Assembly (NCBI RefSeq): GCF_019511445.1
Contig: NZ_JAEUAN010000008.1
Location: 165,754 to 229,753, forward strand
Source of the DNA: Aliirhizobium wenxiniae
Lineage (GTDB): Bacteria > Pseudomonadota > Alphaproteobacteria > Rhizobiales > Rhizobiaceae
DNA length: 64,000 bases
Direction: 5' to 3'
The notes under the pieces were generated by a model. It ran no database searches, was not told where the DNA came from, and saw only the letters and a program-made list of their open reading frames with translations. The stretch's first letter is position 1. The number at the start of each line of letters is the position of its first letter. The position numbers were made by a program, and so were the translations under genes. Positions 58,466 through 64,000 of this stretch are shown here, one piece after another.

Positions 58466-59968
58466 TCACTTGTTCCAGCTCGCATCAAAGAAGCGTGGAG
58501 TTTCGTCCGGCACCGGCGTGAAGTTCAACTTGGTGTTGTAGACGTAGTTGAGCGAGTAGGTGAAAATCGGAACAGTGAAGGCCTGATCCGAAATGCGGGC
58601 CATGGCCTTGGCATAGGCCACCTTGCGGGCTTCCGGATCGACTGTCGTGTTGCCCTCGTTGAGGAGCGCCGTCGTTTCCTTGTCTCGCGCGTAGTCCACG
58701 CTCGAACCGTCGAACCAGTATCCCGGGCCTGCACTTGCATCGAGAATGGAAGACGAGCCCCATGCCTGGAACCAGATCGGTGTGCGCCCTTCGGTTCTCG
58801 CCTGCGCAATGGCCGATGCCTGAAGCATGGTGAGCTTTGCGGTGATGCCGACATTTGCCAGATCGCCGATGATGGCTTCGACGATCGGGCGATCGCGATA
58901 TCCGTAGAAATCGATAGAGAAGCCGTTCGCATAACCGGCATCGGCGAGCATCTTCTTCGCCTTAGCAGGATCATAACTGTAGACGGTAGCGTCCTTGTCG
59001 ATGCAACCAAACTGCGGTGGAGCGCAGGTCGCATTGATGGTCTTCGAGCCGGGCCCGATGAGCGCCTCACGAATGCCGTCGCGGTTGATCGCGTGGTTGA
59101 TGGCGCGGCGAACCTCCAGCTTCTTGAGCGGGCCGTCACCGGTACGGCCGGCAGCATCAAGGCCGATAAAACCGATACGCAGCGTATCGCCGGATTCGAT
59201 CTTCAGCTGGGACTGGCCTTCGAACTGCTTTACCGCATCCGGGGGCACGCGCCAGATCCAGTCGAGGTTGCCGGTCATCAACTCGATTGCCTGGGTGTTG
59301 AATTCAGCCACCCGGCGGAATTCGAGCTTCTCGATCGATGGTTTGCCCTTTACGCCGCCGAAATAATCCGGAAACGCTTCCATCTTGATGCTTTCACCGG
59401 GAGTAATTTCGGTGACACTATAAGGGCCCGTGCCGATCGGCTTTCGCGACATGCCATCCGGGCCGACTTTCGCATAATAGTCGGACGGAAAAATCGGCAC
59501 GACATTGGCGAGATATTCGAGGACGGCCGGGAACACGCCCTTGGTCTTCAGGCGTACGGTGTAGTCGTCGATCTTTTCGGCGCCTTCAAGGAAGAAGATC
59601 GGCTGAACGGTCGTGTGGGTCGTGACATATTCAACCGTGCCGACAACGTCATCGGCGGTGAAATCGCTGCCGTCATGGAACTTGATGCCACGGCGCAGTA
59701 TGAATTCGAGTGTGGTATCGTCAATCCACTTGAACGACTCCGCCAGATGCGGCTCGATCTCATTGGTCTTGTTATTGCGATAGATCAGCGTGTCCCAGAT
59801 ATGGTGCCCGAGCACGATGCCTTCGCGGATCGTATGCGTATAAAAATCGATACTGGACGGCATGCTGTCGGACGCCCAGACAAGCGAATTGTCATCTGGC
59901 CCTGCCAGAGCAGGCGCCGTTCCCAAAATCAGCATGACAGCGGTCGCGCCACCAAAAAGTTTTCTCAT
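58466..59968 (-). CDS. Peptide ABC transporter periplasmic binding protein (SBP family 5)
   Basis: The 500-residue protein has a signal peptide (MRKLFGGATAVMLILGTAPALA) and the family-5 blocks SSIDFYTHTIREGIV, LAESFKWIDDTTLEF, KFHDGSDFTADDVVG, PIGTGPYSVTEITPGE, LDWIWRVPPDA and RRAINHAINRDGI. It delivers an oligopeptide or similar ligand to the importer. The ligand is unknown, but the M20 peptidase hints at an N-acyl or dipeptide compound. It is the first gene of the operon, facing the GntR-type gene. Confidence 0.93.
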   Translation of the reverse strand: MRKLFGGATAVMLILGTAPALAGPDDNSLVWASDSMPSSIDFYTHTIREGIVLGHHIWDTLIYRNNKTNEIEPHLAESFKWIDDTTLEFILRRGIKFHDGSDFTADDVVGTVEYVTTHTTVQPIFFLEGAEKIDDYTVRLKTKGVFPAVLEYLANVVPIFPSDYYAKVGPDGMSRKPIGTGPYSVTEITPGESIKMEAFPDYFGGVKGKPSIEKLEFRRVAEFNTQAIELMTGNLDWIWRVPPDAVKQFEGQSQLKIESGDTLRIGFIGLDAAGRTGDGPLKKLEVRRAINHAINRDGIREALIGPGSKTINATCAPPQFGCIDKDATVYSYDPAKAKKMLADAGYANGFSIDFYGYRDRPIVEAIIGDLANVGITAKLTMLQASAIAQARTEGRTPIWFQAWGSSSILDASAGPGYWFDGSSVDYARDKETTALLNEGNTTVDPEARKVAYAKAMARISDQAFTVPIFTYSLNYVYNTKLNFTPVPDETPRFFDASWNK

Positions 59969-60029
59969 ATTGGTCCCCTTGAAGAAGTTTCTTCGTGTGC
60001 ATTTTCTGCATTTGTGGGGAGCTTAATTT

Positions 60030-60037
60030 TGTATACA
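60030..60037. promoter_or_regulatory. Palindrome TGTATACA, candidate GntR/FCD operator
   Basis: The perfect 8-bp palindrome lies in the 125-base gap between the divergent binding-protein and GntR-type genes. With its flanks it reads TTGTATACAT, which matches the FadR/FCD core T-x-G-T-x2-A-C except for the last base. It would let one regulator control both directions. Confidence 0.45.
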
Positions 60038-60093
60038 TTATTCTGTAAAGAGGTTTCGTTGGTTCAGGCCGGATTAATTTTGCGAGTCACGAA

Positions 60094-60819
60094 ATGCGTC
60101 TAAAGCCTGAGCACCACTTGGCATTTTTTTACGCAAGGACCGGTTTTTTGCACAATATCAAGCCAATAGAGCGACAGACCTTGCACCTGAAGATCGTCGA
60201 TCGGCTGCGGGAAATGATAGAGCACGGGGATATCGCTCCCGGAGCAAAGCTCATCGAGAAGGATTTGTGCGAGAGCTTCGCAGTCTCGCGAACCCCCATG
60301 CGCGAGGCCATTCGTGCACTGGCGGCGGAAGGGCTGGTGGTGTTGACCCCGAACCGCGGAGCTTGCGTCGCGACAATAACCGAGGCTCAGATACTCGAAA
60401 GCTTCCTCGTGATCGGCGCTCTGGAGGGTTTGGCGGGGGAGCTTGCCGCTCCACGCATCACCGAGGCTCAGTTAGACGATGTCCGCTCCATGCACACGTC
60501 GATGCTCGAACGCCACGCCGCAAACGATCTCGACGGCTATTACATCTACAACCGGCAAATTCACGATGCCATTTTTGAGATCGCGGACAATGAACTGCTC
60601 AAAGAGATGCGTCGCATTGTCTTTAACCGTACCATCAGATTGCGCTTCATTGCACGGATTGCCGATGATGAATGGCAGGTTGCGATAAAAGAGCACGAGG
60701 AAATGATTGTGGCGCTGGAGGCGAGGGATGGGCCGCAGCTCGGCGCAATCCTGAGGCGCCACCTCGAATCCAAAAGGGTACAGATTGCGCGCTGGCTTCA
60801 GCGGCAACCTTCAGCCTGA
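60094..60819 (+). CDS. GntR-family regulator, FCD subgroup
   Basis: The 241-residue protein has a GntR winged helix (about 35-95) with LREMIEHGDIAPGAKLIEKDL and AVSRTPMREAIRALAAEGLV. An all-helical FCD ligand domain (about 105-235) has the metal-binding pattern N-x3-H at YNRQIHDAIF and late His residues (KEHEEMI, LRRHLESK). Such proteins usually repress transport operons until an acid ligand binds. It is divergent from the peptide ABC operon and likely controls it through the palindrome at 60030. Confidence 0.92.
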   Translation: MRLKPEHHLAFFYARTGFLHNIKPIERQTLHLKIVDRLREMIEHGDIAPGAKLIEKDLCESFAVSRTPMREAIRALAAEGLVVLTPNRGACVATITEAQILESFLVIGALEGLAGELAAPRITEAQLDDVRSMHTSMLERHAANDLDGYYIYNRQIHDAIFEIADNELLKEMRRIVFNRTIRLRFIARIADDEWQVAIKEHEEMIVALEARDGPQLGAILRRHLESKRVQIARWLQRQPSA

Positions 60820-60829
60820 GATGGGCGTG

Positions 60830-61020
60830 GCCGAGAAACGGATCTTCACGGGAGGCGCGAAGCACGTGGCAACTGCAGGCGTGATTATACGCCACCTGCC
60901 CGTCTATTTTGACCTTCACCGCCTGTCGGTGCATTCACACACCAACGTGCCGCCAGAAAAGCCGATGCCGGCCGGCGTTACGCCGCCATCCACCGCAGGA
61001 TGAATGCGAACTTGAATTGC
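60830..61020 (-). pseudogene. gfa: gfa remnant (S-(hydroxymethyl)glutathione synthase, N-terminal part)
   Basis: On the minus strand one frame reads IHPAVDGGVTPAGIG then FSGGTLVCECTDRR and stops. A second frame continues as KVKIDGQVAYNHACSC. Joined, they match the first 50 or so residues of Gfa, the zinc enzyme of the glutathione-dependent formaldehyde pathway, including its Cys motifs. A frameshift near 60925-60935 separates them, and the rest of the gene (CWKPEGA and beyond) is not found. A GGAGGTGA site precedes the remnant. Borders are approximate. Confidence 0.65.
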
Positions 61021-61114
61021 AGGTGTCGATTGCAGGTCACCTCCTCTGTTTGAACATTCGCGCCGGGCGCAGGCTTCCGACCTGGTCGGCAACGCATGGG
61101 CCACCTGCATATTC

Positions 61115-61596
61115 CGGCGATGATGGCTGGAATGGCGGAATCGCACGCTGGCTCAGACTTGCGACGGGCCTCGGGCTCGATCGGGATTTTGTGGCGAGCC
61201 AGCGGGGGGGCTACCGGCCACCCGCTTTGTTGTCGGTGCCTATCTCTCATTCTGCACCGATAAAAGCCTTCTGGAAGCGGTCGCCTGTTCCGTGACCGAG
61301 CTCTTTTCGCCGGTTATCATCAGCGAGCGGGTGCCTGCCATGCTTGCAAGGTATGATTACATCAGGGAGGATATTCTCGAATATTTCAAGCCGAGGCCGG
61401 TGCAGGCGTCGCGGGATGCCGATTATGCCCTCGCCTATGTCCGGCAGGAGGCGGACACGGCGTAAAAGCAGCATGCGGTGTCGATGCTGTCGTGTTCAAA
61501 TGCGATTTGCTCTGGGCCATGCTGGACGCGCTGGAACAGGCTTACGGCGAACACGGCCATATCCCGCCCGGTGCCTTCGATCCGAAGCTGCCATGA
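61115..61596 (+). pseudogene. pqqC: pqqC remnant (pyrroloquinoline-quinone synthase) with two frameshifts and a stop
   Basis: Three frame segments join to PqqC. The first is GGIARWLRLATGLGLDRDFV. After a shift in the G7 run at 61204-61210 comes RFVVGAYLSFCTDKSLLEAV with TELFSPVIISERVPAML and DADYALAYVRQEADTA. After a TAA near 61463 and another shift comes VVFKCDLLWAMLDAL with HGHIPPGAF and a stop at 61594-61596. The N-terminal third of PqqC is missing. PqqC closes the last rings of the PQQ cofactor. The damage makes it clearly non-functional. Confidence 0.85.
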
Positions 61597-61733
61597 TGGG
61601 ATCGCAAAGGCAGCGCACCCGCCTGTCTTCCGGCTCTATCCCAACGCTGAAGCCGCATGTGCGGCAGCAATATCACGGGATCCGGCAGGCCTGGGCGCTG
61701 TTATCACCCGAAAAGGTCTTCTGGCCGGACTGA
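61596..61733 (+). pseudogene. pqqD: pqqD remnant (N-terminal part)
   Basis: From ATG 61596 the frame reads SIPTLKPHVRQQY and then WALLSPEKVFWPD before a stop at 61731. This is the first half of the peptide chaperone PqqD; the second half is gone. It begins at the pqqC stop, which keeps the normal pqqC-pqqD order. Confidence 0.8.
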
Positions 61734-61780
61734 CACACCGATGTCCGCTGCAATGCGCCTATTGTTCGAACCCGCTCGAA
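61707..61780 (+). pseudogene. pqqE: pqqE remnant (start of radical-SAM domain)
   Basis: In a different frame from pqqD, the bases encode LTHRCPLQCAYCSNPLE. This is the cluster-binding Cys-x3-Cys-x2-Cys start of PqqE. The junction with pqqD near 61715-61730 shows an internal deletion, and the sequence changes to an IS3 transposase right after NPLE. Only about 20 residues remain. Confidence 0.8.
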
Positions 61781-62095
61781 CGCATGAAGGTAAACCGTGA
61801 ATTTGACGTATCGGCTCCGGACAATGCCTGGGTCACGGATATCACCCACATCCGAACCTGCGAGGGCTTCGCGTACCTTGCGGTTGTCATCGACTTCTAT
61901 TCCCGCCGGGTCATCGGCTGGGCGATGCAGAGCCGACAGACCACGGTCGTCGTATTGCAGGCTCTGCTCATGGCGGTGTGGAGGCGAAAGCCGAAGGACA
62001 AGGTGCTGGTTCATTCGGATCAGGGTTCGCAGTTCACCAGCATGGACTGGGCCCCGTTCCTCAAGCACCACAATCTGGTTCACTCGATGAGCTGA
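61781..62095 (+). mobile_element. IS3-family orfB transposase fragment
   Basis: The frame continues with KVNREFDVSAPDNAWVTDIT, RRVIGWAMQSRQTT, RRKPKDKVLVHSDQGSQFTS and HNLVHSMS. This is the rve/DDE core of IS3-group OrfB with the first two acidic residues (WVTDITHI and HSDQGSQ). The N-terminal part is lost at the pqqE junction. The C-terminus with the final Glu is lost at the right, where an IS21-type end begins. It is inactive. Confidence 0.85.
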
Positions 62096-62096
62096 C

Positions 62097-63880
62097 TGTC
62101 AATCGGCTCGGAGTGTTGACCCCTTATCGGCGTCCAATATTCACCCCCCTTTAGGCGATCAGCGCTTGGCCTGCCCGGCGCTGGCCGGGATTGCAGAGGG
62201 TAGGCCAAGTGCGGGTGATGGGTATCTTCGGCTTTAGCTTTGAGAGCGGTTCTTGAAGCGCCAGGACTCGTTTCCAGTTTCCACGATCTCACAGTGATGG
62301 GTCAGGCGGTCGAGAAGCGCTGTCGTCATCTTGGCATCGCCAAATACCGACGGCCATTCGCCGAAGGCCAGGTTTGTTGTGACGATGACCGAAGTGCGCT
62401 CGTAGAGCCTGCTGATCAGGTGGAAGAGGAGCTGGCCTCCGGCCTGCGCAAACGGCAGATAGCCGAGCTCATCGAGGATGATGAAGTCGAGGCGCGTGAG
62501 GTAATCGGCTATTCGACCTTGCTTGCCGTTGCGCGTTTCCGTTTCCAGGCGATTGACCAGATCAACGACATTATAGAAGCGCCCGCGCGTCCCGTTACGG
62601 ATGAGCGCACGGGCAATCGCGATGGCCAAATGGCTCTTACCTGTTCCCGTGCCGCCGACGAGGACGACGTTGCGCTGGTCGGCAACAAAGGTGCCGGTTG
62701 CCAGTTCCCGGACCAGAGGTTCATTGATGGGCGTATCTGCAAAATCGAAGTCGTCGATCTCTTTCGCCAGCGGTAGCTTGGCGATGGTGAGTTGGTAGCG
62801 GATTGAGCGTGCCTGTTTCTCGGCGATCTCCGACTGCAGGAGGTCGCCGACAATGTGGGGCGGCTCGTGCTGCCGTTTAATGCCGTTTCCCATAACCTCG
62901 TCGTAGGCGCTGCGCATTCCGTAGAGCTTCAGCGTGCTCATCAGTTCGAGAACCTGTGTGCGTTCCATCAACTTACTCTCCTGAGCCTGTCGTAACGGGC
63001 GCAGTCGGCGACCGGCTCATGGGCAAGCCGAAGCGCATCCGGGATTTGTAGGGTGGCTGTGGGAGCCGGATCGCGGCTTCGCGCCAGAATATTGATGATC
63101 ACCGAGGCCGAGCAGACGCCGTGATCGAGCGCTTCCTGGCAGGCAGCCTCAACGGCTGCGAGACCATCGGCGGGAACGACCCGAGTATGGTGACCATCTG
63201 CCGATCACCATCATCGACGCTCTTCAATCGCTTGCGGACCTTCTCCATGGCGGCTGGCAGAACCCATTCGCGGAAGGGAGCGCCGTTGCGCAAGGCACCA
63301 GGTTTGCGAGCAAGGACAGGGACATAGTGCCAGGGATCATAGACTGTATCGCCACGGCCGAAGCTGCGCTGGTGTTCCGCGACCGTCACTCCATCCTGTT
63401 TGATGACGATCCGATCAGCATAGGCATGAACCTCGACTGGGCGGCCGACGGCAGTCGACAGGACCGAGTATTTGTTGTTGTCGAAGCGGACGGTGCATGT
63501 CTTCGACACCGAGGCCGGAACGCTGTGGAAACCATCGAATGGGCCGACATAACGCACAAGACTGCCACGTTCAGCCTCGAACATCTGCCAGACTGTCTGC
63601 GCCGTCTGTTCGGGATGGCTATGGGCCTTGGCATAGGCAACGCATTTGTCGAGCAGCCAGACATTGAGTTCCTCCAGGCTTTTGACCCTGAGGCGCGGCG
63701 TGAAGAAGCGCTCTCGCACAAGACCGACCTGGTTCTCGACCTGTCCTTTCTCCCAGCCGGATGCGGGCGTGCAGGCTACGGGGTGGACGAGATAATGGCT
63801 GCACATCTGCAGGAAGCGGCGATTGTAGAGCCGCTCCTTGCCGATAAAGACGGCCTCAACCGCCGTCTTCATATTATGGG
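62097..63880 (-). mobile_element. IS21-family element, truncated at its istA side
   Basis: The element contains istB and most of istA. Its istB-side end starts near 62097 with tgtcaatcggctcgg and inner repeats (ttgacccctt, attcaccccc), directly after the cut IS3 gene. The istA-side end is missing, because an IS110-type element begins near 63880. Exact borders and target duplication cannot be fixed here. Confidence 0.75.
62234..62968 (-). CDS. istB: IS21-family helper ATPase IstB
   Basis: The protein of 244 residues has the IstB layout: [32 protein letters not shown], Walker [29 protein letters not shown], Walker [13 protein letters not shown] and [15 protein letters not shown]. It supports transposition by loading IstA at the target. 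ATG 62968 shares a base with the istA stop. It appears intact, but its partner is broken. Confidence 0.93.
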   Translation of the reverse strand: MERTQVLELMSTLKLYGMRSAYDEVMGNGIKRQHEPPHIVGDLLQSEIAEKQARSIRYQLTIAKLPLAKEIDDFDFADTPINEPLVRELATGTFVADQRNVVLVGGTGTGKSHLAIAIARALIRNGTRGRFYNVVDLVNRLETETRNGKQGRIADYLTRLDFIILDELGYLPFAQAGGQLLFHLISRLYERTSVIVTTNLAFGEWPSVFGDAKMTTALLDRLTHHCEIVETGNESWRFKNRSQS

Positions 63881-63881
63881 A
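62968..63881 (-). pseudogene. istA: IS21-family transposase IstA, 5'-truncated and frameshifted
   Basis: The C-terminal part of IstA is seen: NMKTAVEAVF, CTPASGWEKGQVENQVG, VPASVSKTCTVRFDNNKYSV and DDGDRQMVTIL. A one-base loss in the C run at 63180-63182 (GGG in the gene) breaks the frame; the continuation VVPADGLAAVEAAC then DHGVCSASVIINILARSRD and [14 protein letters not shown] lies in the next frame to the stop at 62968. The N-terminal half, with the helix-turn-helix and the first catalytic acids, is removed by the element that starts near 63880. Confidence 0.88.
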
Positions 63882-63933
63882 TGGACGCCTCCCTCCGAAC
63901 CTTCAGAATGAAAGGCCACCAAAGGAGGAAGTC

Positions 63934-64000
63934 ATGACATTCGAATTGCTCGCAATCGATCTCGGAAAGTCGTCGTTTCATCTGCACAGCATTGCTTCAG
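63934..64000 (+). CDS. IS110-family transposase, N-terminus only (runs off window)
   Basis: ATG 63934 has a strong AAAGGAGG site. The product begins MTFELLAIDLGKSSFHLHS, the DEDD-type ribonuclease-H start (AIDLGKSSF) of IS110/IS1111 transposases. The element joins the IS21 gene at about 63880. Only 22 codons are visible. Confidence 0.75.
   Translation, partial: MTFELLAIDLGKSSFHLHSIAS

Noticed and set aside
59093..60103. 336-codon plus-strand open frame before the GntR gene
   Set aside because: It is antisense to the peptide-binding-protein gene and overlaps the divergent control region.

Overview
The window looks like chromosomal DNA of an alphaproteobacterium of the Rhizobiaceae (Rhizobium/Agrobacterium group). 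The basis is the mix of exo-type polysaccharide genes, many sugar and peptide ABC operons with ATGA start/stop overlaps, a polyol operon, and IS3, IS21 and IS110-type elements. This placement is inferred from gene content; no marker gene was compared. I saw no rRNA, tRNA or CRISPR array.

1-22247 is a surface or exopolysaccharide locus in several transcription units. A leftward unit (4060 to 1, running off the window) carries a Gfo/Idh/MocA dehydrogenase, a DegT aminotransferase, two hexapeptide acyltransferases and an SDR epimerase, a set that fits a nucleotide-linked N-acylated amino sugar. A second leftward unit (10008 to 4391) carries a WecG-type transferase, a WbaP/ExoY-type initiating phosphotransferase, UDP-xylose synthase, a GT8 and a GT2. 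Rightward genes give a GT4, then GT2-GT4-GT4 and a Wzz/BY-kinase co-polymerase, then gmd-fcl for GDP-fucose. A large secreted beta-helix protein lies between them on the other strand. No flippase or polymerase is visible.

22331-31928 holds an EamA transporter, a fragment of a sigma-54 activator, and a leftward operon rpiR-gsiA-gsiB-gsiC-gsiD-dppA-iaaA for uptake and hydrolysis of glutathione-like or unusual peptides. 32214-38027 is a lipid-type cluster matching the uncharacterised ynbABCD genes of E. coli, with an added PlsC acyltransferase and a small membrane protein. rarA follows.

39561-53171 contains two sugar regions. The first (AraC, DeoC-like aldolase, RbsK, RbsD, Gfo/Idh/MocA, sugar epimerase) has two broken genes: RbsK carries one in-frame amber codon and the epimerase one frameshift. 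The second is a ribitol/pentitol operon (AraC, sugar ABC transporter, ribitol-type dehydrogenase, ribulokinase-type FGGY kinase, SDR).

53582-60819 is a second peptide ABC operon with an M20 peptidase and a divergent GntR/FCD regulator. In all three ABC operons a strong hairpin follows the binding-protein gene. 60830-64000 is a gene graveyard: remnants of gfa, pqqC, pqqD and pqqE, then an IS3 fragment cut by an IS21 element that is itself cut by an IS110-type element.
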